Shown: piece by piece, positions 9,119 to 19,007 of the stretch | Layout: every line of letters begins with the position of its first letter | Position numbering within the stretch: position 1 is the first letter of the stretch | Assembly: GCA_008501765.1 (NCBI GenBank) | Contig: QQUE01000003.1 | Location: forward strand, 95,633 to 159,632 | Length of the DNA: 64,000 bases | DNA from: Calditrichota bacterium | Lineage (GTDB): Bacteria; Zhuqueibacterota; Zhuqueibacteria; Zhuqueibacterales; Geothermadaptataceae | Reading direction: 5' to 3' | The notes under the pieces: model-generated | What the model was told of the DNA's origin: nothing | The model's input: only the letters and a program-made list of their open reading frames with translations | Databases searched by the model: none | Made by a program: the position numbers and the translations under genes

Positions 9119-12100
9119 ATGTTGAAAAAAAACAAACTGCAAATTAGCGCACTCCTCTTCTTCGTATTTTTAAGCCTAATATGCTTTTCCGTAAGTGAGA
9201 ACACTTCTCGCTCCATCGGTTTCACTGAAAATCTGCAAAAAAGAGTTGCAATCTACGAAGAAATGGGCCACGTCCTTTTTGCACTATCTAAAGAAAAAAG
9301 CCTGGCTCATTTTCATTTTAAGACGCTCGATCTCAATTCCTTCACTGAATATGAAAAACAATGGCCGAAAACGGCGATATCCCACCGAAACTTAAAAAAT
9401 CAATTGGAATTTGATGCTTTACCCACCAATGATTTCAAACTGAAAGATATAATTCGTTCAACATTCTCACAGTTGGATCAGTTGGATCAGATCAGGGTAT
9501 CGGTGAAGGAAAACAATATTTCGTTGCAAAAGGTTTTAAAAGCCTATTCCGGTGTTGAGTCTGAACTGGTTAGCGTACTAAACGCTGAAATTGACCGTAC
9601 TAAAAATAGTATTATTTCGGCCCAGATCGAACACTGGTTGGATTTTATACTGATATTTAAGGATTTGTTTTTTGAACGTACAATTATTGCGGATGCCATC
9701 GCGCGAAATAATGTGTTAGGCGAAATTAAAGTATTTCTCGAACATTCTGACTCCAGTTTAAACCGTCGTTTTGCCGGAGTTTTGCGTCCATTCCCGGAAA
9801 TCTATTTGACGAAATTTTCGGTTTTAAGAGAAGAGCCGGAAATTAAAAATGCGAAAATTCTGCAAGAAAAAATCATCGATTCCCAAATTGAGATTGAACT
9901 GGAAAAATATTGGCAAAGCCAGGATATTCGCCTTTCCCGTCTTTATGACTTCTCAGCTATGCTCACTGCACATATCGCCAATGGCGTAGCGAAGGAAGCG
10001 GCTCATTTCCGATTTATTTACTCATTATTTTTAGGCTTGATGTTGGTTTTTATGAGTGGCGCCATCTGGACCATTATCCTGCTCGTAAAATCTCTGAGAT
10101 TCCCTTTTATCCAGGAAGTGAAGAAATCGGTAAAAAACAAATCCGGTCAACTTTTGCAAAAGCAGGAGCAGCCGATCCCGGTGCAAATGGGTGTGTCGTT
10201 GGCCGACCCCGATGTCCAGCTACACGCATTCATTGAAGCGATGCCGGATGGGATTATTGCGATTGACGAATCCGGGAAAATTCGAATAATCAACACAGAG
10301 GCTGCTAAAATCTATCATTGCGGTGATAGAAACATGGCCGGGAAAAATATTGTCGATTTATTTGCTAAAAAATACCGTCGGCGGTATGCAAAGGAATTAG
10401 CATCTATTTTGGATAAAACAGACTCAAGTCTGCTGGGCAAATCAATCGAATTGCGTGGCTTGCGTTTTAATGGCGAGGAATTTCCCGTCGAACTATTTCT
10501 CCACGAAATGTCCTGGCAAGAAACTTCCTGGATTATTGTCACAGTCCGGGATGCGACGGAAAGAATCGAAATCGAGGGCCAGCTCGAGTACATGGCGCAA
10601 TCCCGCTCCGTGCTCAATTATCTTTTGCAGATGGCTTCGGATGCCAACTCGATTGAGGATATGCTGCAATCGACTTTGGATAATATTTTGGTTTTGCGGT
10701 TCCTCAACCTGGAAAATTCCGGTGCAATTTTATTGGTTGACGAAAATCCGGGCCAATTAACATTAAAGGTTGAGCGAAATGTTGATGCAACGTTTAAGTC
10801 AGTTTTTGCTGAAATTTCCATCAAAAATATTCCTGAAACACCGCATATCGGCCCGATTAGTGATTTTATCCCAACGGAAATGGGAAAAAATTTAAAGTTC
10901 GACTTAAGCAAATTCAAGAATCAGAAAGTAGGAACTTTCCCGATTCGAATTGCGGGCACAATGGCCGGCGCGATTGTTTTAATTCAGATGCCTGCAATCG
11001 AACAAAAAAATGATCATATCTATTTTATCAGTGCAATTGCTGATATTGTTGCAAATGCACTAAAACGTTTGCGCAGCGATGTTCAGCTCCGGTTTAGCAA
11101 CGAGAGGCTGCGCGCCGCAGTAAATCGGGAAAAGCAAATATCCGAAGATCTGGAAAAAACTTTAACTTATCTCGCCAAAGCGAAAGAAGAAGCTGAAGCT
11201 GCCAATAACGCCAAATCCCAGTTTCTCGGAACCATGAGTCATGAAATCCGCACGCCGCTAAACGGTGTGATCGGGATGGCTGAACTTTTAAAAGACACGA
11301 TGCTGAACAACGAGCAACGGGAATATGTTGCGGCAATTTCGACTTCAGCAATCAGTTTACTCCACATTTTGAATGACATCCTTGATTTTTCAAAAATTGA
11401 AGGCGGCAAACTGGGGATAAATATCGTTTCGTTTAACCTGCGTCAAATGGTTGATTCTACCAGCAAATCACTCCTTGTGGCTGCTAATAATAAAAATCTG
11501 AAGTTGTTCGTATTTTATGATCCCAAGTTGCCGGACTACTTTTTTGGTGATTCCGGGCGCATAAGACAGATTCTGCTGAGCCTGATGGGCAATGCGGTAA
11601 AATTTACCGAGCGAGGTTATGTTTTTATTGAAGTTCGCGGTGAATTCAAAGATGATGAAATCGATCTGGCAATCGCTATTATGGATACTGGTATTGGGAT
11701 GCAAAAGGATGTGCGCGAAAAAGTGTTCGAAAAATTTACCCAGGCGGATGCCTCCATGTCACGCAAATTTGGCGGCACCGGACTTGGTTTGACGATTTCG
11801 AACGAACTGGCAGAACTGATGGGGGGCAAATTGACTGTCGAAAGCGAACTTGACCGTGGATCTACTTTTACTTTGCATATGCATTTGACCATCGATAGTG
11901 AAAAAGAAAAAACAGAACGAAAAGTTTATAACCTGAATAATAAGTGTTTTATTTGCTTTGATACAGCTTATCATGACAGAATGATCATAAAAGAATTTGT
12001 CGAATATCATGGCGGAAGCCTGCTGGAGGCAAAAACTATTGATGAACTCTATTATCAGGTTAGCCAGAAATTGGAGAAAAATGAAAAAATAGATGCTTTG

Positions 12101-12763
12101 ATATTGGAGAATAAACCGCCTGTGCTCGACGTCATAAAAATGATAGGGCATATTGATGCCAATTTGCAGGGAGCAAAAATCCCCAAAATTGTTTACTCCA
12201 ATACAGATGAATTTATCGAAAAGATAGATAAGCGGCAGCTGAAAATTTCCGCCAATCTTTCCAAACCGGTTCAAATGGAGCCGTTGCTATCCATTCTGGA
12301 AAAATCAAGCGATCAAAATGGGCAGAATAGGAACCAAGACGCAGGACGGCCTTCCCAGGAAAATCTGGGTAAATTTGTACTGCTCGTCGAGGATAATATC
12401 GTCAATACCAAGGTGGCAAAACGCATATTGGAAAAAGCCGGATGCCGTGTTGAGGTTGCGGAAAATGGACAGGAAGCGCTCACGAAAGTGACTTCGACAG
12501 AATACGATTTGATATTTATGGATTGCCAAATGCCAGTGATGGATGGATTTGATGCGACGCGAAATATTCGCAAAATGGAGAATGGCAAAAAACGCCATCC
12601 AATCGTGGCGCTCACTGCCAACGCCATGGAAGGGGATCGGGAAAAATGCCTGGATTCCGGAATGGATGATTATCTGACTAAACCTGTTGATAAAAATGAC
12701 ATCGCAAAAATGATTCTAAAATGGACCGGCGGCATGCCGGGCGATGGCGAAGCAGTAAACTGA
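9119..12763 (+). CDS. membrane hybrid sensor histidine kinase with NIT-like sensor and two receiver domains, one degenerate
   Basis: The 1214-residue protein starts with a transmembrane helix (residues 6-27), a 270-residue extracytoplasmic helical domain and a second helix (about 302-322). The external domain resembles NIT-type (nitrate/nitrite-sensing) helical bundles, with a [12 protein letters not shown] segment near its start; this is a tentative match. A PAS domain (about 365-480), a GAF-like region (500-650) and a coiled coil follow. The kinase core has His708 in [11 protein letters not shown], with DTGIGM and GTGLGL in the ATPase domain. Next comes a receiver-like fold that has lost the acidic pocket and phosphorylation aspartate (about 935-1060), then a canonical receiver with VLLVEDN and Asp1135 in [12 protein letters not shown]. 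This is the usual BarA/ArcB-like organisation without an Hpt domain. Confidence 0.9.
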   Translation: MLKKNKLQISALLFFVFLSLICFSVSENTSRSIGFTENLQKRVAIYEEMGHVLFALSKEKSLAHFHFKTLDLNSFTEYEKQWPKTAISHRNLKNQLEFDALPTNDFKLKDIIRSTFSQLDQLDQIRVSVKENNISLQKVLKAYSGVESELVSVLNAEIDRTKNSIISAQIEHWLDFILIFKDLFFERTIIADAIARNNVLGEIKVFLEHSDSSLNRRFAGVLRPFPEIYLTKFSVLREEPEIKNAKILQEKIIDSQIEIELEKYWQSQDIRLSRLYDFSAMLTAHIANGVAKEAAHFRFIYSLFLGLMLVFMSGAIWTIILLVKSLRFPFIQEVKKSVKNKSGQLLQKQEQPIPVQMGVSLADPDVQLHAFIEAMPDGIIAIDESGKIRIINTEAAKIYHCGDRNMAGKNIVDLFAKKYRRRYAKELASILDKTDSSLLGKSIELRGLRFNGEEFPVELFLHEMSWQETSWIIVTVRDATERIEIEGQLEYMAQSRSVLNYLLQMASDANSIEDMLQSTLDNILVLRFLNLENSGAILLVDENPGQLTLKVERNVDATFKSVFAEISIKNIPETPHIGPISDFIPTEMGKNLKFDLSKFKNQKVGTFPIRIAGTMAGAIVLIQMPAIEQKNDHIYFISAIADIVANALKRLRSDVQLRFSNERLRAAVNREKQISEDLEKTLTYLAKAKEEAEAANNAKSQFLGTMSHEIRTPLNGVIGMAELLKDTMLNNEQREYVAAISTSAISLLHILNDILDFSKIEGGKLGINIVSFNLRQMVDSTSKSLLVAANNKNLKLFVFYDPKLPDYFFGDSGRIRQILLSLMGNAVKFTERGYVFIEVRGEFKDDEIDLAIAIMDTGIGMQKDVREKVFEKFTQADASMSRKFGGTGLGLTISNELAELMGGKLTVESELDRGSTFTLHMHLTIDSEKEKTERKVYNLNNKCFICFDTAYHDRMIIKEFVEYHGGSLLEAKTIDELYYQVSQKLEKNEKIDALILENKPPVLDVIKMIGHIDANLQGAKIPKIVYSNTDEFIEKIDKRQLKISANLSKPVQMEPLLSILEKSSDQNGQNRNQDAGRPSQENLGKFVLLVEDNIVNTKVAKRILEKAGCRVEVAENGQEALTKVTSTEYDLIFMDCQMPVMDGFDATRNIRKMENGKKRHPIVALTANAMEGDREKCLDSGMDDYLTKPVDKNDIAKMILKWTGGMPGDGEAVN

Positions 12764-12802
12764 AATTTAAAAATTGTACGTAGCCGGCAAACGGGGAATG
12801 AA

Positions 12803-12828
12803 GTTAAGCTAAGCCGGCAAAGCTTAAC
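12803..12828. other. hairpin in intergenic region before the kinase gene
   Basis: GTTAAGCT at 12803-12810 and AGCTTAAC at 12821-12828 form an 8-bp perfect stem with a 10-base loop, about 40 bases after the hybrid kinase stop. It could be a weak terminator, but there is no U-run. I see no known riboswitch consensus here. Confidence 0.3.
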
Positions 12829-12919
12829 ACTGAGCGGCTCATCGTATTGCCTCTACTTTGGAATGTGCGTAAAACACGGATGAAGGAAGCAGCGACAATT
12901 GCTACGCTTTGGAGAAAAA

Positions 12920-14959
12920 ATGAATGCATCATTTATCGAACTTGCGCTCAACGTTGAAATGAAACCAACGCTGCATGATTTTTTTGATCAAACTATCAAG
13001 CCAATTATTTGTAAAACGCAGTTTTCAGCAGGTGTCGTGCTGGCGCAAAATCAGGCCGGTTCCAGTGATTCGCCGCTGGAAATCATCTATTCTTTTTCTC
13101 AGTCTGATGAGGCAATGAAAATACTAGTGCAGATAACAACTCAGGAGGCGTACCGCACCCAATTTCTTGAACTTGCAGAACAATCAGAGCCGCAACGGCT
13201 TAAATCAATGACCGAAGGTAAGTGGGTATTGACATTGTGCCAGCTTCCCGGTTTTGGCCTGATGATTTTTATAAATACAATCGATTTAAAAATGGCAGAT
13301 GAGCTTAATTTCCTTGAGATTATCAATAACAAGATCGCCGGCTTATGTGTGAAAATTCGTAATACAGAAATACAAAACACAGTACAAAACCAAAGTTCAG
13401 ATTGCAGTCAGACCGGTTGGTTAAAAAACTTTCCTGATACGGTTTTCCTCGCCGATGAAGTTTTTAATATTACAAATGTATTGTCATCCGGCTTGCCGCT
13501 CCCTGAATACTGGAACGCTGTCGAATGGAGATATGCGATCGATGATATTTTTCCTCTCAGTGTGGCAACAGCTATTCGGACGAAATGCCAAGATGAGGTT
13601 GGTCAATCGATCCCGCAAAAAATTGAATACAATGATCCGGATTCGGATCGATGTTTTGAAGTAAGATTTTCGAAAATTGCAGACAGTGCACATAAGCACA
13701 GCACTCTTTTCACCGTTCGCGACATGACAGAAACACGGCGAAGTCAGGAAGTTTCACCCGCGTCACATTCGGAATCGGAACAACTTTTGGCTTCGATATC
13801 CTCAATCTTGATCGGCGTCGATGCCAAAGACAATATTAACAGATGGAATAGCACGGCCGAAAAAATATTCGGTATTAAAGCTGAAGCTGTATTAAATAAA
13901 AAATTCCTCGTCAGCGGCATTAATTGGGATTGGAGTGATATTTTGACGATAGTGAACAGGTGCCGTGAAAAATCTGAGGTGAGTCAAATCAGTGAAAAAA
14001 TTCCTTATGTGAAAAATAATGGCGATAATGGATTTTTGGGACTGACCATCTATCCTGTTTTTAACAACGAAGATGAACATGGTGGTTACCTTTTGCTGGC
14101 TTCGGATTTGACCGAACGAATAGCAATGGAAACGCAACTTGTTCAGGCTCAAAAACTGGAATCCATCGGCCAGCTCGCCGCTGGCATCGCTCACGAAATA
14201 AATACACCAACTCAGTATGTGAGCTACAATGTTGATTTTTTAAAAGATACATTTGAAGATATTACCTGCTTTTATAACCATTTTAATGAATTTGTTAACA
14301 AAAACAAGGCTGAACAAATTATTCAAATTTCGGCACTGACCTCCGAATTTGCTGAGCAGCTCGAGGGCTTAAAAATGAATATGGAAGAAATTCCTGAGGC
14401 TATCGAACAGACACAACAGGGTGTAAAAAATGTAGCGCGAATCGTCAAAGCGATGAAAAATTTTTCGCATCCGGGTGGAATCGAGAAGACTTTCGTTAAT
14501 TTGAATGAAGCGTTGGATAATACCATAACTGTGTCACGAAACGAGTGGAAATACATCTGTGAGTTGCAGACAGATTTTGATGAATCTCTGCCCATGGCAC
14601 CCTGCCTGCCAAGCGAACTAAATCAGGTATTTTTGAATATGATCGTGAATGCAGCGCATGCGATTAATGAAAAAAATGATGCCGAAAATAGCAACGATGG
14701 CCTCATAACGATCAAAACCGGATCGGATGAAAACTATGTAATTATTACAATTAGCGATAACGGCATCGGGATTCCCGAATATGTGCAGGCAAAAATATAC
14801 GATCCATTTTTTACCACCAAAGAAGTAGGCAAAGGGACCGGTCAGGGGTTGGCAATTTCGCATCATGTGATTGTCGAAAAACACGGTGGCAGAATCGAAA
14901 TGGAGTCGCAACCGGGAATGGGAACGACATTTAAGGTATTTTTGCCGCTTAACGAGTGA
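12920..14959 (+). CDS. PAS-containing sensor histidine kinase
   Basis: I place the start at the ATG at 12920 because GGAG sits five bases upstream; a TTG at 12899 is in frame but poorly positioned. The 679-residue product has no membrane helices. An N-terminal GAF/PAS-like region is followed by two PAS domains (about residues 160-280 and 285-410). The H box is [17 protein letters not shown] with His425, a form often found in HisKA proteins whose dimerisation helices are extended. The ATPase domain shows [17 protein letters not shown], the [17 protein letters not shown] box and a terminal GTTFKVFLP. There is no receiver domain, so it should phosphorylate a separate regulator. The two response regulators just downstream in the same direction are the natural candidates. 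Confidence 0.88.
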   Translation: MNASFIELALNVEMKPTLHDFFDQTIKPIICKTQFSAGVVLAQNQAGSSDSPLEIIYSFSQSDEAMKILVQITTQEAYRTQFLELAEQSEPQRLKSMTEGKWVLTLCQLPGFGLMIFINTIDLKMADELNFLEIINNKIAGLCVKIRNTEIQNTVQNQSSDCSQTGWLKNFPDTVFLADEVFNITNVLSSGLPLPEYWNAVEWRYAIDDIFPLSVATAIRTKCQDEVGQSIPQKIEYNDPDSDRCFEVRFSKIADSAHKHSTLFTVRDMTETRRSQEVSPASHSESEQLLASISSILIGVDAKDNINRWNSTAEKIFGIKAEAVLNKKFLVSGINWDWSDILTIVNRCREKSEVSQISEKIPYVKNNGDNGFLGLTIYPVFNNEDEHGGYLLLASDLTERIAMETQLVQAQKLESIGQLAAGIAHEINTPTQYVSYNVDFLKDTFEDITCFYNHFNEFVNKNKAEQIIQISALTSEFAEQLEGLKMNMEEIPEAIEQTQQGVKNVARIVKAMKNFSHPGGIEKTFVNLNEALDNTITVSRNEWKYICELQTDFDESLPMAPCLPSELNQVFLNMIVNAAHAINEKNDAENSNDGLITIKTGSDENYVIITISDNGIGIPEYVQAKIYDPFFTTKEVGKGTGQGLAISHHVIVEKHGGRIEMESQPGMGTTFKVFLPLNE

Positions 14960-15142
14960 GTCCCAGATTTTATTGATAAATTTCGATATCCAGATTTGCG
15001 GTGTCTGGAAAATGAATAATATCCAAATTCATGAAAGAGTATTAATAATCGATAGATTGAACAGACAGAAGCCATTTTGTAATTTTGGCGATTTTATTAG
15101 AAAACGTAGGTGCGACATAAGGAAATTGCACAAATATGTCAC

Positions 15143-15259
15143 GTCATCCCGGTTTTTGCAGCGCAAAATCCCGGGATCTAAAAGGAATAACTCGAACAAA
15201 GGATTAAATGCTTTGCCAGGGAGATCCCGGCATCCCGTTGGTACTCGAGCTGGGATGAT
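15143..15259 (+). repeat. 117-bp repeat with 10-bp terminal inverted repeats, copy 1
   Basis: The unit begins GTCATCCCGG and ends CTGGGATGAT, an imperfect terminal inverted repeat. A second copy in the opposite orientation lies at 43266-43382 with roughly 85-90% identity by eye and identical length. The internal sequence shares a GCAAAATxCCGGGATCT block, an ACTCGAACAAAGG block and a GCCAGGGAGATCCCG block. It is non-coding and behaves like a REP/MITE-type palindromic element. No target-site duplication is obvious. Confidence 0.8.
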
Positions 15260-15374
15260 TTGTTTGATATTGATTTTGTGCCAGCATTGAACGCATGTTA
15301 AATAAATAATTTGGATTTCCCGGTTGCTCAGATTGCATGGCAGTTAAATATTCTAAATTCGGAAACGGAATAAT

Positions 15375-16595
15375 ATGGAAGAAAAACGCGTAATTTTCGT
15401 TGATGATGACGTTGTTAGTCTGAAAAGCTTACGACGCATGCTCATAAAAATGCCCAATCAGTGGGAATTCGAATTTGCAGATAGCGGGGAGAGCGCACTC
15501 GATATTCTTAAGAAAGAGCCGTTTGATGTCGTCGTGGCAGACATGCGAATGCCGAAAATGGATGGCGCACAACTGTTGACGAAAATAAAAGAGATTTATC
15601 CGGGAATGGTTCGCATTATTCTTTCAGGGCATTCAAGCAAGGATATGATTATCGATTCAATTGGGCCCTGCCATCAGTTTTTGGCCAAACCCTGTCAGTC
15701 CGATGTGCTTATCAACACGATTAAAAGAGCCTGTGCTCTGCGGGAACTGCTTGGAGATGAATCGTTGCAGACTTCGTTGGCAAAACTCGAAGGCATCCCC
15801 AGCGTTCCGCAGATTTATGTTGAGCTCAACGCTGAAATAAAATCTCCAACCGCTTCGTTGCGCAAGGTCAGCCAGATAATTGCCAAAGACATGGGAATGT
15901 CTGTCAAGATTTTGCAACTGGTCAACTCGGCATTTTTTGGGCTGCCGCGTCATATTTCAAATATCGAACAAGCAGTTAGTTTGCTGGGCATGGAAATCAT
16001 TAGCGCACTGGTTCTTTCCACGAAAGTTTTCAGCCTTTTTAAAGCGAAAAAAATAGAGCATTTTTCCATTGAATGGTTGACGAACCATAATTTCATCGTT
16101 GGCAATTTCGCTAAAATAATAGCGCAGGAAGAAGGTTGTTCAAAAAAAATATGCGAACAGGCTTTTCTTGCAGGATTGCTGCACGATATTGGCAAGCTGA
16201 TTTTGTGCACCATTCACGGGGAACTCTACGGGGATGCCGTGGCCCATGCAGAAGATGAAGCCATTGAAATTACCAAATCAGAGTATAAATTTTTTAACAG
16301 TTCCCACGCGGGTATTGGCGCCTATTTGCTGGGATTGTGGGGTTTACCGGATCCGGTCATTGAGGCTATCGCATTTCATCACAATCCGGGCCATTGCCTT
16401 GGCAGCGAGTTTAGTCCCCTTGCGGCAGTGCATGCTGCGGATGTGCTCTATTATAATTTAAATCCAACAACAAAAAAAGTTCAGAAAATGGGATTTGACA
16501 AAACATTTTTAGAAAATCTGGATGTATGGAATAAGGTCGATGTCTGGCGAGAATTGTGTCAGAATTTAAGTGCGACCGGAGAAAAGAATGAATAG
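15375..16595 (+). CDS. response regulator with HDOD output domain
   Basis: The 406-residue product has an N-terminal receiver domain (residues 3-120) with FVDDD, the phosphorylatable aspartate in VVVADMRMPKMDG, and a terminal LAKPC lysine. Residues 135-330 form an HDOD domain, recognisable by the LEGIPSVPQIY entry, the MSVKILQLVNSAFFGLP block and the IEQAVSLLGMEIISALVLS block. HDOD domains are HD-like folds without reliable catalytic residues and often relay signals to motility or c-di-GMP circuits. A GLLHDIGK segment near residue 275 is the helix that in true HD enzymes carries the metal-binding HD. The gene overlaps the next response regulator by eight bases. Confidence 0.88.
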   Translation: MEEKRVIFVDDDVVSLKSLRRMLIKMPNQWEFEFADSGESALDILKKEPFDVVVADMRMPKMDGAQLLTKIKEIYPGMVRIILSGHSSKDMIIDSIGPCHQFLAKPCQSDVLINTIKRACALRELLGDESLQTSLAKLEGIPSVPQIYVELNAEIKSPTASLRKVSQIIAKDMGMSVKILQLVNSAFFGLPRHISNIEQAVSLLGMEIISALVLSTKVFSLFKAKKIEHFSIEWLTNHNFIVGNFAKIIAQEEGCSKKICEQAFLAGLLHDIGKLILCTIHGELYGDAVAHAEDEAIEITKSEYKFFNSSHAGIGAYLLGLWGLPDPVIEAIAFHHNPGHCLGSEFSPLAAVHAADVLYYNLNPTTKKVQKMGFDKTFLENLDVWNKVDVWRELCQNLSATGEKNE

Positions 16596-17736
16596 AAAAG
16601 TACTTTTTGTTGACGATGATGAATTGATGTTGGATTCCTATAAACGCCGTTTTGCAAAAAAGTTTGATCTTTCCCTGGCCAATGATGGCAAGCAAGGCCT
16701 GGAAGTGCTGCAAAAAAAATATCCGTTTGCGGTTATTATTTCAGACTTTAGAATGCCAAAGATGGACGGAGTTGCGTTTTTGGCCCAGGCGCAAAAAATG
16801 ACGCAGGATACAACACGAATTATGCTAACCGGACAAGCCGGTTTTCAGGATACGGTCAATGCTGTCAATGAGGGGAATATATTTCGATTTCTGACAAAAC
16901 CGTGCCAGCCTGAACTCCTCGAAAATGCTGTGGAAGCAGGGATTGAACAGTTCCGCTTAATCAATGCCGAGCGAGAGCTGCTGGAGAATACGCTGACAGG
17001 ATGCATTAAAATGTTCTCGGAAGTTTTAAGCTTGTCCCAACCTGATGCCTTTAGCCGTGCTTCCCGGTTGCGCCATTATATAAATCTGATGGCTTCCCAT
17101 TTGGAACTGGAAAATAAATGGCAGTATAAACTGGCCGCTGTTTTGTCGCAAATCGGTTTTATTTCGCTGCCAACGGATTTGTTAAAAAAGTTGAACGAAC
17201 ATGTGGATTTGACCGCAACAGAAGAAAAAATGGTTGCAGGAATCCCTGAAATAGCCTATTCATTGATTAAAAAAATACCACGGCTTGAGGCCATCGCGGA
17301 AATGGTGAGAATCCAAAAATTAACATTTAATGAATCACAAGAATATACCAGAAAAAAAGATGGACACACCATTGCCCTCGGCGCTCAACTTTTGAAAATA
17401 GCTATCGATTATGATGCCGAAATTATGAAAGGGGCGGCGCGACAGGAAGCACGAACTATACTCAATAGCAAAAAAGCTGATTATAATCCCGAGTTTCTCG
17501 ATGCGCTGCAATACATTGGTGTAGGCAATGAAAGCCTGGTCACGAAATCGATAACGGCAGATGAACTGCAGATTGATATGGTTTTGGATGAAAACATAAT
17601 TGCCAATAACGGGCATATTCTCGTTTCACGTGGTCAAGTTGTTACTGAGGCTGTATTGCGACGGGTTGAAAATTTCTCAAGCGGCATGGCTCTTGCGGAG
17701 CCATTGCGGGTAAAATGCCATAGTAAATCGCTATAA
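16588..17736 (+). CDS. response regulator with degenerate HD-GYP domain
   Basis: I choose the ATG at 16588, preceded by GGAG, over the GTG at 16570; it overlaps the upstream stop by eight bases, indicating coupling. The 382-residue product starts with a receiver domain (VLFVDDDE, aspartate in VIISDFRMPKMDG). The rest follows the HD-GYP plan in length and order, including the C-terminal IALGAQLLKIAIDYDAEIMKG block that normally follows the GYP loop, but the signature residues are lost: the HD pair is replaced by SQ in AAVLSQIGF, and neither the HHExxDG nor the GYP motif is present. It is therefore unlikely to hydrolyse c-di-GMP and may act as a binding or scaffold protein. Fold assignment is by inference. 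Confidence 0.75.
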   Translation: MNRKVLFVDDDELMLDSYKRRFAKKFDLSLANDGKQGLEVLQKKYPFAVIISDFRMPKMDGVAFLAQAQKMTQDTTRIMLTGQAGFQDTVNAVNEGNIFRFLTKPCQPELLENAVEAGIEQFRLINAERELLENTLTGCIKMFSEVLSLSQPDAFSRASRLRHYINLMASHLELENKWQYKLAAVLSQIGFISLPTDLLKKLNEHVDLTATEEKMVAGIPEIAYSLIKKIPRLEAIAEMVRIQKLTFNESQEYTRKKDGHTIALGAQLLKIAIDYDAEIMKGAARQEARTILNSKKADYNPEFLDALQYIGVGNESLVTKSITADELQIDMVLDENIIANNGHILVSRGQVVTEAVLRRVENFSSGMALAEPLRVKCHSKSL

Positions 17737-17943
17737 ATCCGGTTCAGCAGTTATACATAATAATTTATTTCATCATCAAATCCTCACACCGCATTAGTCT
17801 TGTTAGAATTTTCCTATCCTTGTTGTTTTAAAGTTCTTGCCAAAGTTGCATTTTTCAGTCATTTGGCTTAGATTGCAGCGCGCTGAAAAATACAATAAAT
17901 TCAGCGTCCAACTTTAATTTTCCGCATAAATATTGAAGGCAAC

Positions 17944-18660
17944 GTGGATCTGTCAATAATTATCCCGACACTCAATGAAAGTTCAAAAATCAGCGCTGAT
18001 ATTCAATCAGCAGCCCGATATTTAAGCGAAGAAAATCTGTTGGCAGAAATAATAATAGTTGATGACGGCAGTACCGATGATACCTGTGAAATCGCTAAAA
18101 ATGCACCTGTTGAGCAGCCCGTCGAATTGCGGATTTTTCAATCGACACAGCATCATGGGAAAGGATTTGCTTTGCGCAAGGGATTCGCACAATCGCGAGG
18201 CACATACGCCATGTTTGCCGATAGCGGCAGCAACGTCCCCTGGCATTTTATTGGAACAGGTTTGCAATTGATTAAATCCGGGGAGTGCGATATTGTGCAT
18301 GGTTCGCGCCATTTGCCGGAGAGTGAAATATCAAAGGATCAGACGTGGAAAAGAAAATTGACCTCGCGGATTTTCCGGATTCTCATGCGCCGGACTATGG
18401 GTATTCCGGCAGTATTTTCAGATACACAGTGCGGATTTAAAATATACCGTGACGTGGTGGCCAAAGAGCTGTACTCCGAGGCTGTTTCGAATGGTTTTAT
18501 GATCGATATTGAGATTATCAGGTTGGCCTTGCGGCGATCTTTTCGTATTCGTGAAATTCCAATCGAGTGGCACTGTGATTCGGATAGCCGTCTGTCGTTA
18601 AGGACCAATTTTTTAAATATTTATCGTGAGTGGCGACTATTGAGAAAACAATTTAAATAG
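17944..18660 (+). CDS. family 2 glycosyltransferase (dolichol-phosphate mannosyltransferase-like)
   Basis: The 238-residue product starts at a GTG preceded by GAAGG. It has the GT-A start SIIIPTLNE, the nucleotide-binding VDDGSTDDT motif at about residues 39-47, a GKGFALRKGF block and a C-terminal region with SDTQCGFKIYR and IEIIRLALRR, all typical of the DPM1-like branch. The position of the usual metal-binding DAD/DxD motif reads FADSGSNVP, so the second aspartate is replaced. There is no C-terminal membrane anchor. It probably transfers a hexose from a nucleotide sugar to a polyprenyl phosphate or similar acceptor. The gene stands alone, and a long repeat begins right after its stop. Confidence 0.82.
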   Translation: MDLSIIIPTLNESSKISADIQSAARYLSEENLLAEIIIVDDGSTDDTCEIAKNAPVEQPVELRIFQSTQHHGKGFALRKGFAQSRGTYAMFADSGSNVPWHFIGTGLQLIKSGECDIVHGSRHLPESEISKDQTWKRKLTSRIFRILMRRTMGIPAVFSDTQCGFKIYRDVVAKELYSEAVSNGFMIDIEIIRLALRRSFRIREIPIEWHCDSDSRLSLRTNFLNIYREWRLLRKQFK

Positions 18661-18666
18661 ACTAAC

Positions 18667-19007
18667 TTATTGTTTCTGCGCGCTAGTTTAAAACTATGCG
18701 CTTCCAGCGCAAGACTTTCCGTTACTGCCATAAAAAATAAAGATGCAATGCAAATATTGAATTGAAGAAACTTCAGCCACTGATTTACACTGATTGAACA
18801 CAGATTTTATCGGGTTTAAAAAATCCGTGTTTCATCGGTGTTAATCTGTGGCCAATAAAAGCATTTCCTGTTTGGCGTAGGCGCTGGGCGAAAGATCATT
18901 TTAATGACCAATTGAAAAAGATGGCTTACAAATTATGAAAATTTAATGCTTGAATAATGGACTTTCAGTCCTGGCCAAACCTATGCACTTGCAGTGCTGG
19001 TTTAGTT
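18667..19007 (+). repeat. 341-bp intergenic repeat, copy 1
   Basis: This unit recurs at 45338-45682. By eye the two copies differ by seven substitutions and one 5-base insertion, about 98% identity over 340 bases. It contains a near-perfect palindrome around GCGCTAGTTTAAAACTATGC at its left end, an inverted pair around ACACAGATT / AATCTGTGG in the middle, and a small hairpin (GCACTTGCAGTGC) at the right end. No open frame spans it. Its right end contributes the TAA stop codon of the minus-strand ApbE gene (19002-19004). Confidence 0.9.

Noticed and set aside
12764..12919. Possible riboswitch or c-di-GMP aptamer before the kinase gene
   Set aside because: Only a simple 8-bp hairpin is visible; no known aptamer consensus could be matched.
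16570..16588. GTG start for the degenerate HD-GYP regulator
   Set aside because: The ATG at 16588 has a well-spaced GGAG that lies inside the longer version's coding sequence.
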